From Gemmatimonadaceae bacterium (GTDB taxonomy: Bacteria > Gemmatimonadota > Gemmatimonadetes > Gemmatimonadales > Gemmatimonadaceae): a DNA stretch of 64,000 bases. A model generated the notes under the pieces. That model did not search any database. It was not told the DNA's origin and was given only the letters and a program-made list of their open reading frames with translations. Positions within the stretch are counted from its first letter, which is position 1; each line of letters opens with the position of its first letter. The position numbers and the translations under genes are program-made. The DNA lies in the NCBI GenBank assembly GCA_036273715.1, contig DASUHB010000028.1, forward strand, positions 124,001 through 188,000, given 5' to 3'. This document shows, piece after piece, positions 29,007-37,033 of this stretch.

Positions 29007-29927
29007 CTACACCGCCTGCACGAGAATCGTGCCCGGCCCGCGCTGCTTCGCCCGCCGCTTCATCTCGGCAGCCAGCGATCCGATGTGGCTCACCGAGATC
29101 CACCGGTCCGGATCCACAAAGAGAATCGCCGTCGACAACCGCGCGATTGGAAATTCTCTCGCGCGTCCTTCGCGATCGATGCCCATGAAGTGCCCGCGCC
29201 GGAGCGCCTCCTCGCCCACCGCACGACCCGCCACCTCGACGAACCGAACCGCACACTCGCGCGCGACCGCCTCGGCGTGCTGTTCCGTCGTCACGACGAT
29301 GAAATCGTCGCCACCGATGTGCCCCACGAAATCCTCGTGGCTCCCCACCACGTCCACCGCGTTGCGAATCGCATGACCCATGTCCCGAATCACCACGTCC
29401 GCGATCGTGAAGCCGAACGTGTCCGCAAACGGCTTGAAGTTGTCGAGATCGATGTAGCAGATCGCGAATCGTTCGCGCAGCTTCGCCCGCCGCGCTATCT
29501 CATCCTCGATCGCTTGACCACCCGGGAGTCCGCTCGTCGGATTGCGATCGCCCTCGCGCCGCACCAACCGCAACAACGCCACGATCCGCGCTCGCAGCTC
29601 GCGCGGATCGAACGGCTTCGCCAGGTAGTCATCGGCGCCCGCCTCGAATGCTTCCACTTTGTGTTCGACATCGCCGCGCGCCGTGAGCATCAGCACGGGA
29701 ATCCGCGCCGTGAACGGATTCAACTTCACTGCGCGGCACACCTCGATCCCCGACATCCCCGGCATCACGAGATCGAGCACCATCAACTCCGGCTCGCGCG
29801 CTTGAATCGCGGCCAGCGCCGACGCGCCGTCAGGCGCGAGATGCACGTCGTGCCCCGCCGAAGCGAGGATCTCGCGCACCATGAGGCGCATGTCCTCGTG
29901 ATCGTCGACGCACAGGACGTAACTCAC
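29007..29927 (-). CDS. response regulator with GGDEF domain
   Basis: 306 residues. A receiver (VDDHEDM, VLDLVMPG, AKPFD) is joined to a GGDEF-type diguanylate cyclase domain; the active-site loop is GGDDF, within the GG(D/E)(D/E)F range of active enzymes. The lead motif NPTSGLPGGQAI matches the usual DPLTGLPN. It probably makes cyclic di-GMP on phosphorylation. No cognate kinase lies next to it. The start is GTG; on its upstream side TAAAGC ends 7 bases before the GTG, a weak match to the close -10 boxes elsewhere. It diverges from the peptide transporter. Confidence 0.88.
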   Translation of the reverse strand: MSYVLCVDDHEDMRLMVREILASAGHDVHLAPDGASALAAIQAREPELMVLDLVMPGMSGIEVCRAVKLNPFTARIPVLMLTARGDVEHKVEAFEAGADDYLAKPFDPRELRARIVALLRLVRREGDRNPTSGLPGGQAIEDEIARRAKLRERFAICYIDLDNFKPFADTFGFTIADVVIRDMGHAIRNAVDVVGSHEDFVGHIGGDDFIVVTTEQHAEAVARECAVRFVEVAGRAVGEEALRRGHFMGIDREGRAREFPIARLSTAILFVDPDRWISVSHIGSLAAEMKRRAKQRGPGTILVQAV

Positions 29928-29929
29928 GA

Positions 29930-29958
29930 TTGACGCTTTACTTGAGGCCCGGTAAGTT
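29930..29958 (+). promoter_or_regulatory. sigma70-type promoter of the peptide transporter operon
   Basis: TTGACG (29930-29935), 17 bases, TAAGTT (29953-29958). Predicted start near 29965, giving a leader of about 29 bases before the proposed CTG start. Confidence 0.6.
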
Positions 29959-29993
29959 CACTCGTTTCACACTCGAAGTCAACGAGGCGCCGT

Positions 29994-31631
29994 CTGCGCA
30001 CGATTCGCTTCTCCCTCGCGGTTCTTCTCGCCGTCGCTTCAGTTTCGCTCGTGTGCGCCTGCCGTGGCGCCGGCTCCACTCCGCAACGCAAAACGTTCAT
30101 CGACTCGCGCGATCGCTACGATCCGCGCTCCCTCGATCCCGCCCTCTCTACCGACGTGCCAACCGGGCGCGCCGTCTCGTACCTGTTCGACGGCCTCACC
30201 CAGTTCACCGTCGACGCACACCTCGCTCCCGCCCTCGCCGCACGCTGGGACCTCTCACCCGACGGCCGCACCTACACCTTCCACCTGCGGCCGCACACCA
30301 CGTTTCACGACGGACGCACTCTCCTGGCACGAGACGTCGTGCACAGCTTCGAGCGCGTCCTCGATCCGCGCACGAAAGGCGGTCGAGGCTGGCCGCTCTA
30401 CCCGATCTCCGGCGCACGCGCGTTCGCCGCGGGCAGCACGTCCACCATCAGCGGCCTCTCCGCTCCCGACGACAGCACCATCCGCATCACACTCGACACG
30501 GCCCTCGCGATCTTCCCAAAGTTACTCGCGATGCCCGTCGCGTCCATCGTACCGGACAGCGACACGGCGAATTTCGCGGAGCATCCCGTCGGCACAGGAC
30601 CGTGGCGCTTCGTCCAGTGGAAGCACGACGACTACGTCCTGCTCGCGAAGAATCCGTCGTACTGGGGCGGCGCCCCTCGCATCGACTCGCTCGAGATCCG
30701 CATCGTGCCGGAACCCAGCACGGCGGTGGCGGAGTTCCAGGCCGGCAACGTCGACCTCCTCTACGTCCCCGAGGCGGAGACCGAACGCTGGGAGCATACG
30801 GACGAGAAGAGCGCGTTTCTCGTGTCGGCGCCCGCGCTGCGCCTCTGGTACGTCGCCATCAATTGCACCCGCGGTCCGCTCAAGGATCCTCGCGTTAGGC
30901 AAGCGCTCAACTATGCCGTCGATGTGCGCACCATGCTGCAGCGCCTCGTCGGCGGACGCGGCACCCTCGCCGCCGGCGTCATCCCGCCGTCGCTCGACGG
31001 CGCCGACACCGCGAGACGACCCTATGGATACGACCCCGCAAAAGCCCGCGCCCTGCTCGCCGCCGCGGGCTACGCGAAGGGATTCGCCGTCCAACTGTGG
31101 GTTGGGCAGGACGAGACGTTTCAGCGAATCGCGCAATCCATCCAGGCGTATCTGGCCGCCGTCGGCGTCCGGGTCGCGCTCGTCCAACGCGACAATTCCG
31201 CGGCCCGCGAAGCGTCGCGCCACGGCGACGCCGACCTCTTCATCAAAGATTGGTACGCCGACTACCCGGACGCCGAGGACTTTCTCGACCCGCTGCTCGT
31301 CGGCGCGAACAAGGGCGTCGGCGGCAACGTGTCGTTCTACGAGAATCCAACCGTCGACCAACTCGTCTCGCGCGCCCGCACCACGGCCGACAATGCCAAG
31401 CGCGCCGCGCTCTATCAGCGCGCGGACTCCGTTGCCTTCGGCGACGCGCCGATGATCTATCTCTTCTTTTACAACGAGCTGTACGCGGTGCAACCGTGGA
31501 TCCGCGGATTCAAGGCGCCCGCCATCTTCAACGGCCAACGGTTTCTCGATGTCTCGATCGTCGGCCCCGGCGAAATCGCGAGCCCAACCCGCGACAGCGT
31601 CGCGCGCGACACCACCGCGCCGCATCGCTGA
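29994..31631 (+). CDS. peptide ABC transporter substrate-binding lipoprotein (probable CTG start)
   Basis: About 545 residues of the SBP_bac_5 family (GRAVSYLFDGLTQF, HPVGTGPWRFVQW, LALWVGQ-type lobes), binding oligopeptides or similar ligands outside the membrane. The first ATG/GTG/TTG in frame, a GTG at 30051, would remove the export signal. The frame upstream encodes RTIRFSLAVLLAVASV followed by SLVCAC, a clear lipoprotein signal. The only start with a fitting Shine-Dalgarno is CTG at 29994 (GAGG at 29984-29987, 6 bases before). ATT at 30003 is an alternative. Next gene: a DppB-type permease. Confidence 0.8.
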   Translation: MRTIRFSLAVLLAVASVSLVCACRGAGSTPQRKTFIDSRDRYDPRSLDPALSTDVPTGRAVSYLFDGLTQFTVDAHLAPALAARWDLSPDGRTYTFHLRPHTTFHDGRTLLARDVVHSFERVLDPRTKGGRGWPLYPISGARAFAAGSTSTISGLSAPDDSTIRITLDTALAIFPKLLAMPVASIVPDSDTANFAEHPVGTGPWRFVQWKHDDYVLLAKNPSYWGGAPRIDSLEIRIVPEPSTAVAEFQAGNVDLLYVPEAETERWEHTDEKSAFLVSAPALRLWYVAINCTRGPLKDPRVRQALNYAVDVRTMLQRLVGGRGTLAAGVIPPSLDGADTARRPYGYDPAKARALLAAAGYAKGFAVQLWVGQDETFQRIAQSIQAYLAAVGVRVALVQRDNSAAREASRHGDADLFIKDWYADYPDAEDFLDPLLVGANKGVGGNVSFYENPTVDQLVSRARTTADNAKRAALYQRADSVAFGDAPMIYLFFYNELYAVQPWIRGFKAPAIFNGQRFLDVSIVGPGEIASPTRDSVARDTTAPHR

Positions 31632-31661
31632 CGTTCGCGTGACACGAGCGGCGCACTGACC

Positions 31662-32585
31662 GTGGGCACCTTCCTGCTGCGCCGCCTGCTGCTCGCGATT
31701 CCGACGCTGGCCGGCGTCCTCGTGGTCGTGTTCGCGCTGCTCTACATTGCGCCCGGCGATCCGGTGATGGAAATGGTCGGCGAGCGCGCTGATTCCGCCA
31801 CCATTGCCCAACTGCGCCGCCAGCTCCACCTCGACGAGCCGCGCCCCAAACAATTCGCCGCCTACGCGACCGGCGTGCTTCGCGGCGACCTCGGCACGTC
31901 GTTCATCACGGGACGTCCGATCGCCCGCGACATCGCCGAACGCTTCCCCAAGACCTTGGAGCTGGCGTGCGCGGCAATGCTTCTCGCCGTCGTGTTAGGC
32001 ATCTCCGTGGGCGTCCTCACCGCCGCCTACCCCGGCGGCTGGCTCGATCGCCTCACGCTCGCCTTCACCTATCTTGGGATTTCTTTCCCCGTCTACTGGG
32101 TGGGGCTGATCCTCATCCTCGTGTTCGCGATGATCCTCCGCTGGCTCCCGCCGTCCGGCACCGGCGGGCTCGCGTTCCTCGTCCTCCCGGCCTTTGCGTT
32201 AGGCACGCGCTCGATCGCCTTCCAGGCCCGCATGACGCGCTCGTCGATGCTCGAAGTCCTCGGCAGCGACTACATCCGCACCGCCCGCGCAAAAGGCCTT
32301 CCGCGCCTCGCCGTGCTCGGCCGACACGCGCTGCGCAATGCGCTCATCCCCGTCGTCACGGTGATCGGCCTCGACTTCGGTTCCTACCTCACCGGCAGCA
32401 TCCTCACCGAAACCGTCTTCAGCTGGCCCGGACTCGGCCGCTACGTGGTCAACGCGATCGGCAAACGCGATCTGCCCGCCATTCAAGGAAGCATCCTGTT
32501 CCTCAGCGTCGTGTTCGTCATTGTGAACATCATCGCCGACGGCGCGTACGCCGCCGTGGATCCCCGCGTGGAATTCGGCCGGTGA
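31662..32585 (+). CDS. peptide ABC transporter permease, DppB/OppB type
   Basis: 307 residues, six membrane helices. N-terminal motif RRLLLAIPTLAGVLVVVFAL and APGDPV typical of DppB, and the inner-membrane permease loop (EVLGSDYIRTARAKGLPRL) that contacts the ATPase. GTG start. The second permease and both ATPase genes that normally follow are absent: directly after this gene lies the opposite-strand hipA, whose 3' end overlaps it by 56 bases. The transporter may be completed from elsewhere or be broken. Confidence 0.88.
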   Translation: MGTFLLRRLLLAIPTLAGVLVVVFALLYIAPGDPVMEMVGERADSATIAQLRRQLHLDEPRPKQFAAYATGVLRGDLGTSFITGRPIARDIAERFPKTLELACAAMLLAVVLGISVGVLTAAYPGGWLDRLTLAFTYLGISFPVYWVGLILILVFAMILRWLPPSGTGGLAFLVLPAFALGTRSIAFQARMTRSSMLEVLGSDYIRTARAKGLPRLAVLGRHALRNALIPVVTVIGLDFGSYLTGSILTETVFSWPGLGRYVVNAIGKRDLPAIQGSILFLSVVFVIVNIIADGAYAAVDPRVEFGR

Positions 32586-33834
32586 CGGACGTACCCTTCG
32601 ACACCAAGCGCCACAACGGTAAGCCCTGCGCGTGTTGCGCGATCGTCGATCGATGGCGGGACGGCAGGCCCCTTACGGCGGGGTCGTCGCGCCACGCCTC
32701 TTGAAAGCTCCGAACCGTTTGTTCAACGGTTTGCTCGACCGCGGCCGTCGGGAGCCCGACCTTGGCGGCGAGCCTCCTAAACGAATCCATCGTCACGGAA
32801 TGCATCTGCGACTGCCCGCTCAGTGCCAACGCGAGATCTGCGTTAGGCAGGAATGCTATCGTGCCAACGAGATCGTACGCCGGCGCCAAGCGTGCGGCGG
32901 TGCGCTCCGCGTAGCGCACCGACCAGTTCTTGAGATGCATGTCGGCGTTTCCGGTCAAGACGGTGAACACGAGCCGGCGCACGAACTCCAGACTGTCGTC
33001 GAGGCCTGACTCGGCCCATATGACCCGCGCGATGTCCTCGCTGCTCGCCGTTCCGTACTTTCGCTCGGGATAGACATTGAACACCTGCGCGAAATCCTCG
33101 ATGTGCACGCGAGCGCCGTCCGGAGCGCGATCAAAACGCTTGACCCCCAGCGCGTGACCATCCAGCGGCCCAAGATCGCGTGGAAGACCATCGATCGCGC
33201 TGAGCGGTAGCAGCTTGTTCTCCGGAACACTGATACCCACCGCTCTCGCAAGTCCAAGCATCGCGTGCTCGTGCTCGGGTACCGATTGAAAGCGCGTCGA
33301 TGGAAGCTTGACGATCCAGTCGCCGCCCGCGCCCGAGACGGGAATCGTCAGACCTCCGCCTGTCTTGGCAAGTGCCGAGAATTTGAGTTGCACACCCGCC
33401 AGTGAAAACCGAAGAGGAGTCTGGGCCGCGCCGTTAGGCGACTGCGACGGCCCGTCTGATGAGTCGACAGTCCACCTGTCGGATGTCGCGCGAAGGTCGA
33501 TCGCTCCCGGCAGATCCCGGCCGAGCAGACCGATGAGGGGAAACTCGCGAATGGGTTTCACCCCGCCACGAGCCGCCAGATACTGCCGAAGGTGCCCTTC
33601 TGGCAGGAGATTCGAAAAGAATGGGGGTAGCCGAACACGAGTGCGGGCCGGTGTGCGCAAAGCGCCCGACGCCGTCTTGAGACTCAGACTCAGTGTCGCC
33701 CGGCCCACATCGTTCTCGTAGTCGAGATCGAACGCCGTTACGATCTGCTCACCTGGCAGCTGTGCGAGCACGCCAATGGGCGCGCCGTAGAGCAACATGC
33801 GCAAGGACGAGATCTGCGGGGCATCGCCCCTCAC
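32530..33834 (-). CDS. hipA: HipA-family Ser/Thr kinase toxin
   Basis: 434 residues: HipA N-terminal domain (about 10-110), a serine loop (FSLAGVQLKFSA), HipA_C kinase core with the catalytic motif GNADMHLKN near residue 300 and the metal motif APAYDLVGT. HipA kinases arrest growth by phosphorylating glutamyl-tRNA synthetase or similar targets. GTG start overlapping the hipB stop as GTGA. The last 18 or so residues (Arg-rich) are antisense to the permease gene, so the natural C-terminus seems to have been lost where the island joins the transporter operon. Confidence 0.88.
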   Translation of the reverse strand: MRGDAPQISSLRMLLYGAPIGVLAQLPGEQIVTAFDLDYENDVGRATLSLSLKTASGALRTPARTRVRLPPFFSNLLPEGHLRQYLAARGGVKPIREFPLIGLLGRDLPGAIDLRATSDRWTVDSSDGPSQSPNGAAQTPLRFSLAGVQLKFSALAKTGGGLTIPVSGAGGDWIVKLPSTRFQSVPEHEHAMLGLARAVGISVPENKLLPLSAIDGLPRDLGPLDGHALGVKRFDRAPDGARVHIEDFAQVFNVYPERKYGTASSEDIARVIWAESGLDDSLEFVRRLVFTVLTGNADMHLKNWSVRYAERTAARLAPAYDLVGTIAFLPNADLALALSGQSQMHSVTMDSFRRLAAKVGLPTAAVEQTVEQTVRSFQEAWRDDPAVRGLPSRHRSTIAQHAQGLPLWRLVSKGTSVTGRIPRGDPRRRTRRRR

Positions 33835-34157
33835 GACACCTCGTCCTCCCGCTCTGGCGCATACAGCGGCACCTCGTCCTGCGGCTCCGCGCTGCCACTT
33901 TTCGGCGGCCGCAGTAAAATGTCGATCGCGGGAACCATTTGCCTGGGCACAAGACGCAGCTCCAGGCCTAACGCGTGAGCGATTTCGAGCACGGTGCTGA
34001 GGCTCGGATCAGCGATCCCGCGCTCGATGCGGGAGAGTGCGGCCTGCGTTGCACCCGCCATCCTCGCCACGCGTTGCTGAGAGAGTCGACTTGCTTTGCG
34101 CTTCGCGGCGAGGCCGGCCGTCAACGCCCGGAAGTCGATACTTCCGCGGATCGGCAT
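33831..34157 (-). CDS. hipB: HipB-type antitoxin, XRE-family repressor
   Basis: 108 residues. Helix-turn-helix of the XRE/Cro type at about 25-75 (SQQRVARMAGATQAALSRIE) with a C-terminal tail likely to contact HipA. It precedes and overlaps hipA, the standard order for this toxin-antitoxin type. AT-rich inverted repeats directly upstream of its start are the probable operators for autorepression. The base composition upstream (about 35% GC by eye) differs sharply from the rest of the window, a sign of transfer. Confidence 0.87.
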   Translation of the reverse strand: MPIRGSIDFRALTAGLAAKRKASRLSQQRVARMAGATQAALSRIERGIADPSLSTVLEIAHALGLELRLVPRQMVPAIDILLRPPKSGSAEPQDEVPLYAPEREDEVS

Positions 34158-34160
34158 GGG

Positions 34161-34212
34161 ATATAGTGTATGCTATATGTGTAGCTGACATCCATAAAGC
34201 ATAATATATAGC
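34161..34212. promoter_or_regulatory. hipBA operator/promoter region
   Basis: A perfect inverted repeat ATATAG-N6-CTATAT (34161-34178) starts 4 bases upstream of the hipB start codon. A second AT-rich dyad-like element (GCATAATATATAGC, 34199-34212) lies 20 bases further. Two such sites match the autoregulated arrangement of hipBA loci. Confidence 0.6.
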
Positions 34213-34235
34213 ATTGCCGGGCGGCGCCAGCCGAA

Positions 34236-34286
34236 TGATATTGTTGTAGGTATAGGTGACGTATCTATATATCTTCAACAATATCA
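34236..34286. repeat. 11-bp perfect inverted repeat at the edge of the hipBA island
   Basis: TGATATTGTTG (34236-34246) and CAACAATATCA (34276-34286) with a 29-base AT-rich loop. It lies between the hipBA control region and the end of the ferredoxin-NADP reductase gene. It could be a hairpin, a regulator site or the end of a former mobile unit. No matching copy is seen at the other end of the island near 32586. Confidence 0.6.
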
Positions 34287-34305
34287 CCAGTGCTCCCCAC
34301 GCACT

Positions 34306-35322
34306 TCAGTCATCGCTCTGACCGAAGATTCCCATGTTCGACGAATGCCCTGGAGCGACCTTCTTGTCCGGATAGATCCAGTGCACTGCCTGATTCACCG
34401 CAATCGCCGCCTCGCTGAATCCCGTCGCGATGAGTTTGAGCTTGCCTGGGTAGGTCGTCACGTCCCCCGCCGCCCACACCCCCGTGCGGCCCGTCTCCAT
34501 CGTGCTGTTCACGACGATCTCGTCGCTCTCCACGCGCAAACCCCACTGCGCCAGCGGACCGATGTCGCTCACGAAGCCAAGCATCGGGAGAATCACGTCG
34601 ACCTCGAGATCGAACTGCGATTTCGCCTTCACGTCCTTGAGCGTCACCGCGCGCACGCCACCGCCATTGCCCCGCACTTCATGCAGCTCGTGAAACGTCA
34701 GCACTCGCGCCCGACCCGCCGCCGCCGCTGCGGTAACGTCCGCCACTGTCGCGCCGTGCGCCCGAAATCGATCGCTGCGGTGGACGAGCGTCAGCTCCGC
34801 CGCCCGATCCAACAACTGCTGCGCCCAGTCGAACGCCGAGTCGCCGCCGCCCACGATTAGCACCCGTTGGCCACGAAACCGCTCGGGGTCCGACACACGA
34901 TCGTAGATCCCCCGCCCATACCACTCCTGCGCCGACGCCTGCGGCAGCCGCCGCGGCGAGAATGCGCCGATCCCAGCCGCGACCACGATCGCCCGAGAGG
35001 GGAAGCGGTCCGTCTCGGTGACCAGCGTGAAGCACCCACCGTCCTCTTCCAGTGAGACCACCCGCTGATTCAGGTGGATCGAAGGCGAAAACCGGCTGGC
35101 CTGCTGTACCAGGTCGCGCACGAGATCCTTGGCGAGAATCTGCGGAATGCCCGCGACGTCGAAGATGTATTTCTCCGGATACAGCGCGAGCAGTTGGCCG
35201 CCCAGCTCCGGTAAGGCGTCCACGATGCGCGCCGTCGCCTTGCGCATGCCGGTATAAAAGGACGCGAAGAGGCCCGTCGGCCCCCCGCCGATGATCGTGA
35301 TGTCTCGAATGTCGTGCGCCAT
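34306..35322 (-). CDS. ferredoxin-NADP reductase, thioredoxin-reductase-like
   Basis: 338 residues. Two Rossmann folds: FAD motif ITIIGGGPTGLFASFY and NADPH motif VLIVGGGDSAFDWAQQ, with a closing GVWAAGDVTTYPGKLKL. There is no CxxC redox pair, which separates it from thioredoxin reductase and fits the type 2 ferredoxin/flavodoxin-NADP reductases (YumC type). The ATG at 35322 is used because the FAD motif begins seven residues later; the frame continues open to 35454 without looking coding. It diverges from the Ser/Thr kinase gene. Confidence 0.88.
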   Translation of the reverse strand: MAHDIRDITIIGGGPTGLFASFYTGMRKATARIVDALPELGGQLLALYPEKYIFDVAGIPQILAKDLVRDLVQQASRFSPSIHLNQRVVSLEEDGGCFTLVTETDRFPSRAIVVAAGIGAFSPRRLPQASAQEWYGRGIYDRVSDPERFRGQRVLIVGGGDSAFDWAQQLLDRAAELTLVHRSDRFRAHGATVADVTAAAAAGRARVLTFHELHEVRGNGGGVRAVTLKDVKAKSQFDLEVDVILPMLGFVSDIGPLAQWGLRVESDEIVVNSTMETGRTGVWAAGDVTTYPGKLKLIATGFSEAAIAVNQAVHWIYPDKKVAPGHSSNMGIFGQSDD

Positions 35323-35380
35323 GGAGTCGGATGACTGATGATCACGGCGCGGCACCGCCGTGGCTTGCGAGTCTGTAATA

Positions 35381-36442
35381 ATGCACTCTGACGAGCACAT
35401 ACTGGAATACGCCGGCTCCTTCCGCCTCGTACGCAAGATCGCGCAGGGCGGCATGGCTACCGTCTACGAGGCCGAGCATTTAGGCCCCGCCGGCTTTGCC
35501 AAGCGCATCGCACTCAAGGTCATCCATCCGCACTACGCCAAGGAAAAAACCTGGCTCCAGCTGTTCATCGACGAGGCGAAGCTCTCGGCGAACCTCGTCC
35601 ACGGCAACATCGTCCAGATCTACCAGCTCGGCGAAGTCGAAGGGCAGTACTACATCTCGATGGAATACATCAAGGGTCCGACGCTGCGCAACATGATCGA
35701 GCGCCACCGCGAGCTCGACCGACTCATCCCCGTGCACGTCGCTGCCTACGTCACGAGCCGCGTCTGCCGCGCGCTCGACTTCGCCCACACGTTCGCCGGA
35801 CCGGACGGCCGCCGCCTCGACATCGTGCACCGCGATGTCTCGCCTAACAACATCATGTCCACCTGGGATGGCCACATCAAACTGGCTGACTTCGGCATCG
35901 CGAAAGCCAAGACGTCCGCGGATCCGATGGACGAATCGCCGATGCTCATGATGGGCAAGAAGCACTACATGAGCCCCGAGCAGATCCTCGGACTCGATGT
36001 CGACGGCCGAAGCGATGTCTTTGCGATCGGCGTCGTGCTCTACGAGCTGCTCACGCTCGAGCCGCTGTTCTACGAAGATGCCACGGACTTGTTGATCGAC
36101 GAAGTGACGTGGCGTCCGCTGCCCAACATTCGCGAGAAAGTGCCCGCCGTTCCGAAAGCCATCGAAGAAGCATTGATGGCAGCACTCGATCGCGACCCGG
36201 CGCACCGACCGACTGCGGCTACGTTCGGCAAAGCGCTCGACCGCTGGTGCGAGGCGCAGTCGGTCGTCGCCACGCCCGATCGGTTGCAAGAACATCTCGC
36301 CGCGCTGTTTCCCACCACGTATCAGCCGAGCGCCGCCGGCGGCGAAATCACGCGCTTCTCCAATTTCAAGCGCGGCTTGCGCCGCAACGGCGAGCACCAG
36401 CGCGGCTGGTTCGGCCGACTGCTCCACGGCATGCGCGTCTGA
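35381..36442 (+). CDS. eukaryotic-type Ser/Thr protein kinase
   Basis: 353 residues. Kinase domain at about 12-275: glycine loop IAQGGMATVYEAEHLG, Lys in IALKVIHP, catalytic loop IVHRDVSPNNIM, DFG in LADFGIAK and YMSPEQ. No membrane helix or PASTA/WD40 domain follows; only a basic 60-residue tail. It is therefore a soluble kinase of unknown target. ATG at 35381 is preferred to an in-frame start at 35360. Confidence 0.9.
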   Translation: MHSDEHILEYAGSFRLVRKIAQGGMATVYEAEHLGPAGFAKRIALKVIHPHYAKEKTWLQLFIDEAKLSANLVHGNIVQIYQLGEVEGQYYISMEYIKGPTLRNMIERHRELDRLIPVHVAAYVTSRVCRALDFAHTFAGPDGRRLDIVHRDVSPNNIMSTWDGHIKLADFGIAKAKTSADPMDESPMLMMGKKHYMSPEQILGLDVDGRSDVFAIGVVLYELLTLEPLFYEDATDLLIDEVTWRPLPNIREKVPAVPKAIEEALMAALDRDPAHRPTAATFGKALDRWCEAQSVVATPDRLQEHLAALFPTTYQPSAAGGEITRFSNFKRGLRRNGEHQRGWFGRLLHGMRV

Positions 36443-36474
36443 GTCGCGCGCTCACCAACGCGCCCCGCGAGCGT

Positions 36475-36480
36475 TAGATT
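36475..36480 (+). promoter_or_regulatory. TANNTT -10 box, 7 bases before pduO
   Basis: TAGATT, then CTGCCGC, then ATG. No room for a Shine-Dalgarno, so the pduO-aroB message is probably leaderless. Confidence 0.5.
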
Positions 36481-36487
36481 CTGCCGC

Positions 36488-37033
36488 ATGCGGATCTACA
36501 CGCGCACAGGTGACAAAGGCGACACCGGATTGTTCGGCGGCGGACGCGTCTCGAAGGATGATCCTCGCGTCCAGGCCTACGGTGAGGTCGACGAGCTCAA
36601 CGCCGTCATCGGCCTCGCGCGGTCCATCGAGATGATGCCGCGCATCGATGAAGTGCTCGCGCCGATTCAACGCGACCTGTTCAGCCTGGGCGCGCTCCTC
36701 GCGACGCCGCACCCGGAGAAAGTCCGCGAGCAGCTCGAGAAAGCACGCATCGACGACGCTCGCATTGCGACGCTCGAGCGCGCGATCGACGACGGCGAAG
36801 CCGAGCTCGCGCCGCTCACCGCGTTCATTCTTCCCGGCGGAACACCCAAGTCCGCCGCGCTGCACGTGGCGCGCACCGTGTGCCGGCGCGCCGAACGGCG
36901 CGTGATCTCGCTCGGCCACGACGTGGCGCTTCCGCCCATCGTGCTCGTGTATCTCAATCGCCTCTCCGACCTCCTGTTCGTCCTTGCCCGCGTCGCCAAC
37001 CGGCGCGCCGGGGCCGCGGAGGTGACGTGGTAG
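36488..37033 (+). CDS. pduO: PduO-type ATP:cob(I)alamin adenosyltransferase
   Basis: 181 residues. It makes adenosylcobalamin from cob(I)alamin and ATP. Family motifs: N-terminal TRTGDKGDTGLFGGGRVSKD (ATP binding), GEVDELNA near residue 32 and the C-terminal VYLNRLSDLLFVLAR. It is the first gene of a pair with aroB, overlapping it by 7 bases. The start fits a close -10 box rather than a ribosome site. Confidence 0.93.
   Translation: MRIYTRTGDKGDTGLFGGGRVSKDDPRVQAYGEVDELNAVIGLARSIEMMPRIDEVLAPIQRDLFSLGALLATPHPEKVREQLEKARIDDARIATLERAIDDGEAELAPLTAFILPGGTPKSAALHVARTVCRRAERRVISLGHDVALPPIVLVYLNRLSDLLFVLARVANRRAGAAEVTW

Noticed and set aside
34236-34286. Terminal inverted repeats of an insertion sequence
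   Set aside because: The arms are only 29 bases apart, with no transposase or target duplication; no second copy was seen.
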